Shown here: piece by piece, positions 22,850-33,758 of the stretch
Layout: every line of letters starts with the position of its first letter
Position numbering within the stretch: the stretch's first letter is position 1
NCBI GenBank assembly: GCA_963971575.1
Contig: OZ020625.1
Location: 24,020,992-24,084,991, forward strand
DNA from: Liopterus haemorrhoidalis
Lineage: Eukaryota > Arthropoda > Insecta > Coleoptera > Dytiscidae
Direction: 5' to 3'
Length of the DNA stretch: 64,000 nucleotides
Program-made: the position numbers and the translations under genes
The notes under the pieces: generated by a model
Database searches by the model: none
Seen by the model: the letters and a program-made list of their open reading frames with translations, nothing else
Told to the model about the DNA's origin: nothing

Positions 22850-23423
22850 AAGAGTGATCCAAATTGGACTCCGGGATTTGAATTGCGCGCCATTTTCGTT
22901 CAATGAATGTGGGAAGTTTGCATTTTTACAGTTGGTATCTAAACACATTGCAAATTCATCATGGCGCCGTATACTGTGCAGCAACGCATAAATATCGTGC
23001 AAGTTTATTATGAAAACAGGCAATCAGTTACGATTACGCGAAGAAAACTTCGACCACTTTTTGGACGGAATAATGTTCCAAGTGAGCGTGCAATTCGATC
23101 TAACACCATTAGACTTTTTTCTCTGGGGCTATTTGAAGGAAAGGGTCTATGTCAACAAGCCTGCTACGATTCAGAACTAAAAGAGAACATCAGACGTGCA
23201 ATTGCTGAAATCGAACCGCATTCATTGGAAACGATTACGGAAAACTTCGCTAAAGGAATGGTATCATGTCAGCGGAGTCGTGGAGGGCATTTGTCCGACA
23301 TCATATTTCATAAATAATTCTACAAGTCTGTACTTTACGCTAATAACAATAAAGTTCGGATTTTTCCAATATGTTGTGTTTTATTCAAAAAACAAATCCT
23401 AGAGTCCAAATTGGATCATCCTT
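22850..23423 (+). mobile_element. Tc1/mariner-type MITE with fused transposase remnant
   Basis: The ends AAGAGTGATCCAAATTGGAC and (inverse) AAGGATGATCCAAATTGGAC are flanked by TA (22848-22849 and 23424-23425). The empty site GAGTTGTATAAGCATG occurs in other family B copies, confirming the insertion. At 574 bp it is an internal deletion of a transposon that kept both ends of its gene. Confidence 0.88.
22961..23317 (+). pseudogene. Fused N- and C-terminal transposase remnant
   Basis: MAPYTVQQRINIVQVYYENR and TRRKLRPLFGRNNVPS form the N-terminal HTH of a Tc1/mariner-type transposase. After an internal deletion the sequence jumps to the catalytic C-terminus, seen one frame over as LTPLDFFLWGYLKERVYVNK, and returns in frame with LKENIRRAIAEIEPH and SRGGHLSDIIFHK. 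Two compensating shifts around 23100-23180 keep the frame open. A chimeric 118-residue product is formally possible. Confidence 0.65.
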
Positions 23424-23926
23424 TATAAGCATGGCAAATTTCAACTTTCTATGTTCAACCGTTTGGCTACAATGGGTGCGTTTTGTTATGCCAATTCTGG
23501 TTTCCGTTTAATCAGAATACGCGTTTTGTTGCAACTGTATTCTCATTCTATTCATTCTACTCATTTGATGACTCGAGATCGAACGACTGGAATGAATAAG
23601 TGTGGTGGGGATGAAAAGTAATATTTGAATGCAGTTGTTTTCATTTGATTTTTAAATGTATTAGAATTAAATCTTGGTATTACTGCTTCAAAATAATTTT
23701 CACTTTTTCTCATTTTGTGTCCTAACATAAATATATACCTATATAATTTTAATATAGTATTGATAAATCTAAACTTATGCACAACTTAGAAACAATTACT
23801 CGTTCTAAAACATTACGTTCTAGAATATTTGCTTCAATTATAAACTTTTCTTCTTCAGCATTTATTATTTAGATTATCCATTTAGGTGAAATATGTTAGT
23901 TATTTGTTCTACAACCATATGACTTA

Positions 23927-24865
23927 AGGATTCCACACACCAAAGCGGCCGCAGTGGCGGCCGCGGTAGCGATACGGCAGCGGCCTAACGCAACCTATAC
24001 AATACAATGAGACCACGCACATACAAGCGTTCCGCTATCTGAGAACGCCACCGAATGCAGCGTTCAGTCTAGCGATCACCAAACACTGGCGGCCGAACTC
24101 GACAAGTTGCTTTAGGCCGCGCGATATTCATTGTTTATATACCACAGAGTGAATATATTTAAGAAAATAATGTCGAAAATAAATAATTTAACAGAAAAAA
24201 TCATAGATCAGTAAAGGATCATTTAATTTTGTATGACTTAGCACATCCTGATTACAAGAATATTAGGAAAACAAATAAAGTACGGAACGAAATAGGAAAA
24301 GTTTTGGAAATTGATAGTAAAGTCTGTTCCAAACGGTTAGGCGGAACTAGATTTTGCAATCTAGTTACTTTCATCGTTTAAATCATGCTTTTCAGCCGTT
24401 TTGTTTAAGCTTTGAAAAATCATACTTGCAACAAACATTTTTTGGTTAAGGTTAATATCATTTTAAAATGACATTTTCTTTATATTTTGATTTTTTGTGT
24501 CATTCTTAATACAAATATCCCATTTATTTATTTTTTGTCATTAAAATATGTTAGAAAATTAATTTAAGTTTGACATATGTCATTCGTTTCCATGGTTTTA
24601 GATGGTCCTAAAAGAACGAAATTCCCATTTAGTTCCGCCTAACCGTTTGAAACAGACTGTAAGTAGATTATTATTTTTCCTCTACATACAATTAATTATT
24701 CTATTGTATTCTCGCAATCAATATTATCATACAACTATATACCGTGATTTACTAACTGATCGCTACCGCTACCGCCACTCCCACCGCGTTAGTGTGAGGA
24801 GACCTGATCGCTAGTCGTATCGCTACCGCGGCCGCCACCGCGGCCGCTTTGGTGTGTGGAATCCT
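23927..24865 (+). mobile_element. PIF/Harbinger-type non-autonomous element, copy 2
   Basis: Same ends as copy 1 (AGGATTCCACACACCAAAGC and its inverse) with TTA TSDs at 23924-23926 and 24866-24868, in opposite orientation. It carries the same MADF remnant and the CCACTCCCACCGCGTTAGTG subterminal block. It sits inside the element at 23474-24975. Confidence 0.88.
24170..24350 (+). pseudogene. MADF-domain remnant, copy 2
   Basis: The reading starts MSKINNLTEKIIDQ, stops, and resumes one base over as HLILYDLAHPDYKN, KTNKVRNEIGKVLE and SKRLGGTR. The break after IIDQ is identical to that in the copy at 2581-2760. The conserved tryptophan of the MADF core is arginine here (KVRNEI against KVWDEI). 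Confidence 0.7.
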
Positions 24866-25080
24866 TTAACCTCCATACAAATGTCATTCCATGTTTATTT
24901 ACTTTACTATCTCAATTGTCGTTTTCTTGCGCAACAATTCTAGTAATTCTAACCAGCCACCAACAAAACGCACCCAATTTCTATCGTACAGACAGACACA
25001 TGAGTGACGTTATAAGGTGGTTATAATCTAAATAATAGTTATTTTTTGGTGGTTATAATCTAAAAAACCCTAAAAACACA

Positions 25081-25710
25081 AGAAAAGAGCGACTTTCAAT
25101 GCAACCTCTCGGGATGTGTGTTTTTGAACTTTCATTATTTTTCCTTTCATTATATTTAAATTTTGACTGGTATCAAATGAAAGCTTTTAAGTATTACAAG
25201 ATACTATTTTGATTGCAATATTCAGTTGAAACAAGTAATTAGATTGGAATGTTAAATGTGTGATGCAAAAATCTAATTCGTCCGTGACCAGTAAACAGAG
25301 CCTGTAGAGGTCTGTAGACTTGTAGGCGAGTAACGCAGTAAAAATACCGAAGCCACCTTTCGATTTCTTCCTATGTCAGTCAGTTTCACTTTCATCAGTT
25401 CGGAGCGGTCCAGCCCAGTCCAGTATGAGCCTACCGGACAAAACTTGTTTTACCGTTATACACCATCACATCTGGACACATGTGTATATGGACCACTAAG
25501 GCACAGTGGCGCGGAAGTGTTATAAAAAATACCTAAAATTAAATATTGGGTTCAGCATAAATGTCGTATCCTTCAGTATATGGTATAGGGCAGTGCTCCA
25601 GAACCTTTTCTCACTAATGGTTCATCAAAGCTCTTCCCTGAATTCTGTGGCACACCAAAGCTCTTTCTAGAATGCCGCAGCACTCTACAAGCAAAATTAT
25701 AAAAAAAAAA
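25081..25710. other. Unassigned; possible hAT end near 25591
   Basis: CAGTGCTCCAGAACCTTTTC followed by duplicated CACACCAAAGCTCTT-like text resembles a hAT left end, but no partner is visible. Otherwise nothing is recognised. Confidence 0.35.
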
Positions 25711-26741
25711 TTATGTGAAGTGTGAATTTTCACACATTTCAGGGTTTTGCAGGTATTTAGTAAGTGAATGATGATTATTTGGGATGCCAAAACAAATTTT
25801 ATGTCAAAATATTTTTTTATAAATTTTAATTCGAATGCCTATTACCATTATTTAAGTTTATAAAGATGTGCAGTATTATTTTTTATATATCAAGGTTCAT
25901 TAAGATTTTGAAAATTGCGCCTATGGCTTCCAGTGATTGTTTTTAGTCATTGCTCCTCCCGTTTGATTTCGTGTACATTCTGTACACGAAACTCATTCGT
26001 GTACACTGGTTATTAAATTTACGCTTTTAAAAATGAAATGCAACAATTGCCAAAATATAACTAGCATTTTGAAAAAATAATTTAAACAATATAAAAATGC
26101 AAAAAAAAAATAAAAAATAATATTGTCTCCTCTCGTAGGATTCGAACTCAATTTCTCGGGCAGAATGCAAGTATCTTAGCCACTGCACCACGAAACACGT
26201 TACTGTTTAGCGTCTATATAACTATAACATTATTAGCAAAAAAACACAAAAAATGCTTTTTGTTCCAAAAACATAATCTGATCAAAAATTCCTGTTGTAT
26301 TATTCCGGTTCACACCAATGTACATTACTTACAATTTTTTCAGATTTTTAGTTTAAACCATCTGGGCTACAGGGTGTGGGACAAAATTTTTTTTTGCACA
26401 ATTTTGGCAAAAATCGCTTCAAAATAATTTATTTTGCAAAAATTCAAATTTGATCGTTAATCCACGTACCAAGGGCTTTCATTTGATAATTACTCAGAAT
26501 TTAAAAAAAATATTTTTTTTTTCGATGAGCACATATTTGTTTATATTTTTAGGGGGATAAGTTTTTTAGATGTTTTAGTATTTTTCCTATGTGCGGGTCA
26601 AAGAGTTGTATAAGCATGCCAAATTTCAACTCTCTAGGTTTAGCCGTTTGGTTACAATTTTTACCGAACAGACAGACAGACAGACAGACGACAAAATGAC
26701 GGTATAAGAGTTTTTTAGTCATACTTACAAAACCCTAAAAA
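25711..26741 (-). mobile_element. Helentron-type (HINE-like) repeat, family B copy 2
   Basis: Same architecture as copy 1, ending on the plus strand with CGGTATAAGAGTTTTTTAGT and ACAAAACCCTAAAAA. It abuts family A copy 4 directly, with no spacer: its terminal A-run merges with the T/A-run at the family A terminus. Confidence 0.65.
26131..26198 (-). ncRNA. tRNA-like module in family B copy 2
   Basis: On the minus strand TGGTGCAGTGG (26180-26190) fits the A box and GAGTTCGAATCC (from 26149 down to 26138) fits the B box GWTCRANNC. The two first bases are 43 nucleotides apart, close to the 45 of a normal class I tRNA. A T-run follows the B box. The acceptor and anticodon stems pair poorly, so it is a tRNA-derived pol III unit rather than a working tRNA. 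Confidence 0.5.
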
Positions 26742-27208
26742 TCAGCTGTGGCCAGCACAGGACCGACCGCCTTCATAAAGTACTTATATAAAATACATTC
26801 TAGCAGCAGAGTAAGAAATAACTTGGCCTAATATTTTCTAACAGAGATATTATTTATCATGACCATGGAAACGTTACACATAAGTATGAAAAAATTGAGA
26901 CAAAAAAATTTAGAAAAATGTTACAAAAATTATTCGAAATTTTTCGTTTTATCAAAAAACGTCTGAAATAAAAGTTATTAATTATTGCTTTTATAGCAAC
27001 TTTTGTTCAATAAATTTTCTCGAAATATTTTTCTGTTGTGAAATATTCACAAAAATCTTAAAATCGACACGAGTAAACTCCCATTTTTAGTCAACCGATT
27101 TTTACCAACCAAAAGTTGATCAACTCGTGCCATTGATGGCAGAAGCTTAAATATGAAGTTTCATAAAAATCCTTTCAGCCGAATTTGCTCTGCACGTGTT
27201 CACAGACG

Positions 27209-27257
<49 letters not shown>

Positions 27258-27404
27258 ACGGACGGACAGACAGACCGACAGACATCATGCTAAAAATAGT
27301 CGAAACGTTATGTAGGGACCTCAATTCGTGGAGATCCATCGAAATCTCGAAATGTCAAAATCGGTATGATTACAATACCTCCCTTATATATGTGCCGGTC
27401 GGTA
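26742..27404 (-). mobile_element. Helentron-type repeat, family A copy 4
   Basis: The 3' end on the minus strand is CTGTGCTGGCCACAG (hairpin) plus CTGA, followed by the A/T-run. The microsatellite is expanded to about 70 bp of GTCT-type repeats (27203-27272). The 5' end ACCGGCACATATATAAGGG is slightly diverged. Confidence 0.7.
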
Positions 27405-27447
27405 AAAATGAGTTATAACAGTTATAAAGTGCATCATATAAAGTACG

Positions 27448-27625
27448 CGGGCTACCCTTTAAGATTGTACAAAAACTAAAATAGATTTTTCTTTGAACAA
27501 ACTGTTTTATTACTTTTCAAAATATTCGCCTTTAAGATTTATACACTTTTGCATGCGTTCAAACCAATTCTCGAAACATTTTTACCACTCTGATGTTGGT
27601 ATCTCAAAAACATGGTTTTCGAAGG
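27448..27625 (-). mobile_element. Mariner fragment M3 (3' end)
   Basis: The terminus GCGGGCTACCCTTTAAG is followed by the reverse complement of the M1/M2 3' region. Minus-strand protein pieces include WFERMQKCI-like text. The fragment ends near the VEAFENHVFEI block. It gives the uninterrupted target for the hAT MITE at 19257. Confidence 0.7.
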
Positions 27626-27688
27626 CTTCAACACTTGCAAAGACGGCTGTCCAAAAGGTTGTCCAAAAAGTTGATCCACAAAATTAAA

Positions 27689-27865
27689 CTAGTGGCGAAG
27701 AGAGACCTCCGCTAGACTTGCCCTCCCATAAAAAAAAAAAAATAATAAACAAATTTTTTTTTTTTTATAATTTAATTTTTTTTTAAGTAAATCTTCAAAA
27801 ATACATCAAATTATGTTCTATACAAATTTTTGTCCAAGGCTTGGTTTACTAGATACGAATTTTTT
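27689..27865 (-). mobile_element. Helentron-type repeat, family C copy 2, 3' part
   Basis: GGGAGGGCAAGTCTAGCGGA with hairpin and CTAG (a CTRR-type end) on the minus strand matches the 3' end of family C copy 1. The sequence stops matching near 27865. Confidence 0.6.
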
Positions 27866-28762
27866 TAAATTTTAAAGTTAATTACTTCCGTTTCCGGTTT
27901 CGGATTTGCATAAAAAACAATTGGTGACTCAACTTAACGCGTATACCTCTAGCGGCAAAAAAGCGAACACTTCGAAAAAGGTTACTGTCATTGTTTACGT
28001 ATAATTCACCATGTGTTTTATTGTTTCTGTCCATTCTCACTCCATTTTTACAGCGAATAAAGTGATAAATTTAAGAAAAAAAGATTAAATACTCCTTGTT
28101 GTGTGTATGGTAGTCAATCACAGGAAGAACATCTTCGAATATTAGATTGAAAGATTATCAGTGATTCTAAAATTTTGTTTCTATTGAAGGGAATTTATAC
28201 TGTTCAGATGATTTTAAACAAGTTTTTAACGTTGAATTTTTCATTTTCCCTGTCTCACATGTGCAAGAAAATCGTTTAATGTTGTGTAAATTATTGTTAA
28301 TATAATTAAAACCCCTTGTTATTTCATGGGAGTGTTCCATAACTGTGTTAGTTTGCAAATATTTGACAGTTTTCTTGTGTAGAATAAATTACAAGTTCTC
28401 TTTCTATAAAATTTCTTGAGATATGTGTAGATATTAAGTATTCAAATAAATGTTTTAAGTTCAAAGTATAACATTTTATTTTCTCTGTGAGTATAAGCCG
28501 GCACTAACATACAATATATAACCTCTGAAAATATTCATTTACAAGCAGCAAATTTTATCATAAAATGGATTCACATATATTTATATACACTTTTTTAATA
28601 CTCAGTTATAATTTAAATATACTGTATACAGCAAGAAAACGTAAATTAGACCAAAAATTGATTATAAACCAATACTGTTTACATACGTTGACAGATGACT
28701 ATCCTTTTTCGTGTCAAAAGTTCACAAGGCGATAGTGGCGCCGTTTCGGTAATTATAGTCGC
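27866..28762. other. Unassigned sequence between the two parts of family C copy 2
   Basis: About 900 bp unrelated to family C copy 1. No coding region, TIRs or TSD are visible. It may be an insertion or the product of recombination between two copies. Confidence 0.4.
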
Positions 28763-29026
28763 GAATAGGGTTCTTCCCAATTAACAGGATAATTTTTTAG
28801 CACCAGAACGAACTCTCTAAGTTAAACCGTTCTTGAGTTATCGTGTATACACACAGACACACACACAGACACACACCCACACAAACACACATACGGACGG
28901 CACTTCGAAAATAGGTTTTTTGGATTCCCTGGACCATGAAACATGGTCATCTGTCAAAATCTCGACATTGAAAATTTTTTCGATTACAATACTTGCCCCT
29001 TATATATTAAGGTCGGGCAAGTAAAA
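28763..29026 (-). mobile_element. Helentron-type repeat, family C copy 2, 5' part
   Basis: It matches 14500-15277 outside the microsatellite: GTTCTTCCCAATTAACAGG, GTTATCGTGTATACACA, CATACGGACGGCACTTCG and GGTCGGGCAAGTAAAA. The microsatellite here is a short interrupted CA tract, about 40 bp. Confidence 0.65.
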
Positions 29027-29148
29027 AAAAACAAACCTTAATTTCGTAAATTAAATTTTATATTGTTAGTGCAATAATTGCTTAGAAATTCATGTTTCTG
29101 TTAACTCGTAAATAAATTAAACCATTACAATGCTTACTTCTATATTGG

Positions 29149-29309
29149 ACTCATCAGATCAAATGATTTTCGCCCATTCATCAGGTGTCCAATTTATATA
29201 TGTTTTGGCCCTTTAAAGGCGAAGTTTTTTGTGTCGCTCAGTCAATAGTTGTTTTCGGCGAGCTCTTCTGCCATGCAAATTAGATTTCACTAGACGTCTT
29301 CTAATTGTT
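29149..29309 (-). pseudogene. Tc1-type transposase fragment
   Basis: The minus strand reads RRRLVKSNLHGRRARRKQLL, then a stop and AKTYINWTPDEWAKII ending at SDES. In Tc1 transposases RRxLxxxGLxxxxxxxKPxL precedes NWTxExWxxVxFSDES, which holds the first catalytic aspartate. The rest is missing, and the LINE tail at 29317 begins immediately beside it. Confidence 0.7.
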
Positions 29310-29316
29310 AGAAGAA

Positions 29317-30475
29317 ATTTATTATTATTATTATTATTATTACAATGTAAAGAGCAGAAGCTAAATGCTTGTTATGCTCAAGAGTACAACAAAAATACAA
29401 ATGTATTAGTACATATTTAAAATAATATAAAAATAACTAGTTTTACTAATTCAATATGGGGGCTATTCGAGCTTTGAAGGAGTTGATGGACGGTGCTGAC
29501 ACTGCGCTCTCGGGTAAGGCGTTCCATTGGTCGAACACACGATTAGATAGAAAATTTTGTCGCAGCTGCTTTCCGTACTTGTCGTGGCGGAGCTTCAGAG
29601 AGTGGCCTCTAAGTCGTTGGTCGGCGTTGATGGAGTACAGAGTCGACATGTCCGTAGAAAACTTTCCAGTTGTCGCTCTGTACATCTGAATGAGGTCACC
29701 TCGAGCTCTGCGGGCTGCAAGAGAGGGCAGATTTAGCCTCTCAAGCCGTTCTTCGTATGACAGAGCTCTAAGACATCTTGGAAGACGAGTGGCGCGTCTC
29801 TGGACTCCTTCCAGTAATATGATGTCGCGTTGTAGGTACGGGGACCAGACTACGAAAGCGAACTCCAGGAGTGGGCGGACATAGGACAGGTACATTTGGC
29901 GAAATAAGCATGGGGTTAGGTCTGGAAATGATTTCTTAATAATGAAGAGGGATTTATTGGCTCTTATAACGACGTTGATGACGTGTGTTGACCATTCTAA
30001 GGTAGGTGTGATTGTAATACCCAGGTCAACCGAAGATTCGGTGTGTTTCAGAGCGATGTCGCCGAGGTAATAACATGTATTTGGATTGTTGCGGCCAAGA
30101 TGTAATACGCAACATTTGGACGTATTCAGAGGGAGCGACCAATTGTCACACCACTTATCAACTGCATTAAGGTCCTGTTGTAAGAGCGACCAGTTACCAC
30201 AACCGTTGTATATTTTTAAATCATCTGCATACATCTGGTGGCTGGAGGTTATACTTGAAATTACATCGGCCACATAAATGAGAAACAATATAGGCCCGAT
30301 CACCGTGCCTTGTGGAACTCCGCTTAGAACTTGTCGGGGGTTAGATTGTTCTGATCCTATGCGCACTTGGAATGTGCGGTTGCTTAAAAAAATTTTAACT
30401 TCTCTATGCCTCCACAGATCGCCAGCCAGCTCTTTTGACGATATTGAGCGTTTACGAAGAGCACTTTATCAAACG
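29317..30475 (-). mobile_element. 5'-truncated non-LTR retrotransposon
   Basis: It consists of a reverse transcriptase C-terminal half, a short 3' UTR and an (AAT)n tail (TTA repeats at 29320-29342 on the plus strand). The 5' truncation near 30475 is typical of target-primed reverse transcription. The clade looks CR1/jockey-like; this is a judgement from motifs. Confidence 0.8.
29446..30425 (-). pseudogene. Non-LTR reverse transcriptase, C-terminal part
   Basis: The frame is open from about 30460 to the stop at 29446. In order it holds VKIFLSNRTFQVRIGSEQSN, SGVPQGTVIGPILFLIYV (motif B region), QMYADDLKIY (catalytic YADD), LGITITPTLEWSTH and YVRPLLEFAFVVWSP, the usual thumb and connection layout. 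The C-terminus NALPESAVSAPSINSFK is also typical. Motif A (FDKV) is visible only in a neighbouring frame at about 30470, just before the truncation. There is no endonuclease. Confidence 0.85.
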
Positions 30476-31322
30476 ATCACCTCTGGAAGTGGTTGCACGT
30501 GGTTGCAAGTGGTGCACGATCTGAGCCTATATTTATTCATATTTCAAGATTTATCATAACTCTGTTTACTTTTTAGGTTATCTGATTAGACATACGTCTT
30601 TTAGAATGTGTCAATGATATTCTAAAAACAAAGTCAAATATATACAAGTTACAATGTACTAAATTTAGATGTTGCAATTGCATGGGTGCTCCATACATTT
30701 GTCCAAGGCAGTATATGCAAACAATTAATTATATATAAAAGAAAACAATGTTTGTTTTTTCTTTTGCGTTGCACATAATGTAGCACTATGTAATAACAAT
30801 ATATAAAAATAAAATTACTATACTTTGACTTCTTGATAACATGGCGACTGAGGAAAATGGCCGCCGATCTCTAATTTCGAATTGGCACTCTGATTATATC
30901 AGAAAAGGTGCCTTTACAAGGAAAGAAAAGAAGAAAACCATCTCATATCTAAGATAAAAATGCTAAGAGATAAAAACAAAATTTACCCAATACCTCTACA
31001 ATGTTCAATTTAATTTTATGTCCCGGTATCTAAAGTTTCAACAATAAAATTCTTTACAACTTTATTGATGTCGTTTTTACCGTCTCATAAAAATCTAATT
31101 TATGTGTCGCCGAGTATTTTTTTAATTTTATTTTTTAAATTGTATTGTATTGTAGTAATTCTGAGAATATGACATACATAGGTGACACAGGCAGTGTCTT
31201 TTTCACTTGAATTAATCGGTGTTTTGTGTTTGCTTTAAAATTATATTATCTTACGACGATTTCGTCATTTATTTAAAAGGTAGTGTTCATATTGTAAACA
31301 CTAATTAGTTTCTAAAAAAAAA
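30476..31322. other. Unassigned
   Basis: AT-rich sequence without recognisable features. A GC-richer patch (30838-30890, ATGGCGACTGAGGAAAATGG) has no sustained reading frame. Confidence 0.4.
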
Positions 31323-31380
31323 TCAGCAGTGGCCACCATCGACCGTCACCACAAAGTAATAAAACAAGATACTGTCTACA
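31323..31380 (-). mobile_element. Helentron-type repeat, family A 3' end fragment
   Basis: AAAATCAGCAGTGGCCACCA followed by TCGACCGTCACCAC matches the 3' hairpin and subterminal repeat of family A in inverse orientation. Only the terminus is present. Confidence 0.5.
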
Positions 31381-31429
31381 AGTATGAAATGCGGATTTTT
31401 TTCAAACTTGCCGCGCAAACAGTGTATAG

Positions 31430-32540
31430 TTCAAAGTTTCAACACATATGGCGTTTTGTTAAGTTATCATTAAGTGTCGAATGCGTATAGGTTATAATTT
31501 GAAAAGTGATCATATAGTTTTGTTTTACTGTGTTAATGTCAAATTCTGTGCCAAATAAAGAGCATTCGCGGACAGTACTACTGTTTTGTTTTCATTTGAA
31601 AAAAACTGCTGCTGAATCATACCGACTGCTTATGGTGAATATGCTCCATCGCAAGATACGTATGAACGATGGTTTCGACGTTTCAAAAGTGGTGACTTTG
31701 ATCTTACAGACAAAGAACATGGAAAACCTCCAAAAAAATATGAAGATACAGAATTGGAAACATTGCTACAGGAAGACGATAGTCAATCACAAAAACAACT
31801 AGCAGAGCAGTTAGGCGTTAGTCAACAAGCTGTTTCCAATCGCCTACGAGAGATGGGTAAGATCCAGAAAGTCGGCAGATGGGTTCCACATTCATTGAAT
31901 GAGAGGCAGATGGGAAAACGCAAAAACACTTGTGAAATTTTGCTTGCACGATACAAAAGAAAGTATTTTTTGGATTTATTTTGAAAATCCCAAACGCAAA
32001 AAATCATGGGTGAACCCAAGCTCACCAACCACATCAACTGCAAGACCGAATCGCCTTGGCAAAAAGACAATGCTCTGTACTTGGTGGGACCAAAAGGGTG
32101 TGGTCTATTATAAATTGTTAAAACCTGGTGAAACAGTTAATACCCAACGCTACCAACAACAACTGACCGAATTGAACCATTCGCTGCTCATAAAACGACC
32201 AGAATACGAAAGAAGACAGCACAAGGTAATCTTTCTTCACGATAACGCTGCATCACATAAGGTAAAAGCAGTTTGCAACACATTGGAGGCACTCAAGTGG
32301 GAAGTGCTACCCCATGCCGCTTACTCACCAGACTTGGCCCCTTCAGATTATCACTTGTTCGCATCGATGGGTCACGCACTTGCCGAGCAGCACTTTTGTT
32401 CATATGAAAATGTGAAAGAATGGCCAGATGAATGGTTTGCGGGGAAAGGGGAAGAGTTCTACTGGCGAGGTATTCACAAATTGCAAACTCATAAACTAAC
32501 AAAATCCTTTTGGATTTTTGATTTCAGATGATCCAGTGAC
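31430..32540 (+). mobile_element. Mauritiana-type mariner
   Basis: The region covers almost all of a mauritiana-subfamily transposase gene. Neither TIR could be delimited. The 3' end departs from the family after GIHKL, so the terminus appears replaced by unrelated sequence. Confidence 0.75.
31536..32531 (+). pseudogene. Mauritiana-type mariner transposase lacking the first catalytic block
   Basis: It starts MSNSVPNKEHSRTVLLFCFH and passes through LEKKTAAESYRLL-like text, KSGDFDLTDKEHGKPPKKYE (frame-shifted), QKQLAEQLGVSQQAVSNRLR (HTH) and KVGRWVPHSLNERQ. At about 31965 a deletion removes the segment with the first catalytic aspartate and shifts the frame; YFENPKRKKSW follows. LHDNAASHKVKAV and YSPDLAPSDYHLFASMGHAL hold the second and third acids, 34 residues apart. 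The C-terminus is aberrant. It cannot be catalytic. Confidence 0.85.
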
Positions 32541-33509
32541 GTGTTATGCTGGTCACCGCAAAATCTATTTTTTTTCCCGGAGTCTGAGAAGATATGCCAC
32601 AGCTGGCTCATTTCGCCATATTTTGCCTAAAAATTTTTTTTGTATTTCTTCAAAACATACTTTATATATGTACTTAGTTTGAAAATGAATAAATGTAACC
32701 ATAGATTTGAAAAAAATACACAAAAATATGCTTAAAATGTGGTCATCAGACCCTACCCCCCCGTTAATTGAACTGTGTAAAACCAACTTTAATAGAACAT
32801 TAATTTTTGGGGTAGAAAATCAAATATTTGACTGGTCCACGGTTGAAAATTAAATATTTGACTGGTCCGCGGTACGTTTTCAGTTGAGAAACACTGCTCT
32901 AAGTGTTTGTAGCCCTTTATTTAACTAACCCTACTCTATTAAATATCTTCGATCGTTTAAAACAAAGAGATAACATTGGGGAAGGGGGAGTGAGGTGGTG
33001 AGTGTAGTAAGTAACAAAGGTTTAATTAGTGTACAAGGTATAGTTAAGAGAATCGTTGTCATCCAGTTGTTGGTACTGTGGGCAACTTTCACGCTCTCTT
33101 CCTGGTTCGAGGACCGCTCTGTACAGCGATGCAGGCGGTGTTCTCTGCTCTCTGCAGATCGCCGCACAGCCGCTGACACACAGCTATGTTTTTACACCAG
33201 CCATCGGCATTAACTGTTGAGGTTTACGTAAAAACTAAAATTGTTCTGTTATTGCAATTGCTCGACATTTCTATTACATCTTGAAGGTTAACCTCGGAAA
33301 CGGTTCAAATATATTATTGAAGTTCTTAGCGCTGAAGGATTCATATAGAGCTTTTTTAGGATTTTACAGGTACAGTGATGGCGAACGTAAGTCCCGCGGG
33401 TCACACAGGAACCCGTAGGACGATTTCAAATGACCCATACAAAAGAAAATCTTTGCAATTCTGAAGATTCTAAAGAAATATTCTAAGAAAATTAAGGTTG
33501 GGTCTAAGT
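32541..33509. other. Mixed TE debris
   Basis: GTTAATTGAACTGTGTAAAA with CCAACT then TTA at 32762-32788 is a solo end of the MITE family at 7429. A 31-32-bp unit (AATATTTGACTGGTCC) is repeated at 32820-32875, next to a hAT-like right end AGTTGAGAAACACTG. CAGTGATGGCGAAC at 33372 is a hAT-like left end without partner. The patch 33060-33190 is unusually GC-rich for the window and has no recognised product. Confidence 0.4.
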
Positions 33510-33670
33510 CAGTGTTTCCCAACCGCCGGTCCGCGAGATTTTTTTGCCTGTCCGTGAGATTATTTTTTACTATGCAACTATTCGCCTAATAAGTTATAAC
33601 CCACTTAATTTTAAGATGAAAATCTCGGTCCTTAATCTGTTAATTGCTTAAGTAATAATTTGATTATTTT
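33510..33670 (+). mobile_element. Left fragment of the hAT family seen at 3853
   Basis: CAGTGTTTCCCAACCGCCGG starts a 160-bp match to 3853-4010. It stops where the family B sequence begins (33671). The rest of the element was not found on the far side. Confidence 0.7.
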
Positions 33671-33716
33671 TTAGGGTTTTGTAGGTATGACCAAAAAACC
33701 CTTATACCGTCATTTT

Positions 33717-33758
<42 letters not shown>

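Larger units (their letters stand above)
23474..24975. mobile_element. TIR element of uncertain superfamily (GGGTGCGTTTTGTT ends)
   Basis: Perfect 14-bp TIRs GGGTGCGTTTTGTT are flanked by AAT on both sides (23471-23473 and 24976-24978). The related family B' copy at 49530 reads GGCTACAATTTCTACCGTAC across the site, confirming a 3-bp duplication. A 3-bp TSD suggests PIF/Harbinger or CACTA, but AAT is not the usual TWA and no coding region remains apart from the nested element at 23927-24865. Confidence 0.8.
22790..25080. mobile_element. Family B' repeat fragment split by nested elements
   Basis: The outer sequence matches the diverged family B' copy at 49105-49628: ATATGTGGGTCAAAGAGTTG (to 22849), ATAAGCATGGCAAATTTCAA (from 23424) and CTATCGTACAGACAGACACA (from 24979), ending near AAAAACCCTAAAAACAC. 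Removing the insertions at 22850-23423 and 23474-24975 restores a continuous match. Confidence 0.65.

Noticed and set aside
33060..33200. GC-rich patch as a possible host exon
   Set aside because: Both strands have short frames, but no splice context or recognisable protein; composition alone is not enough.
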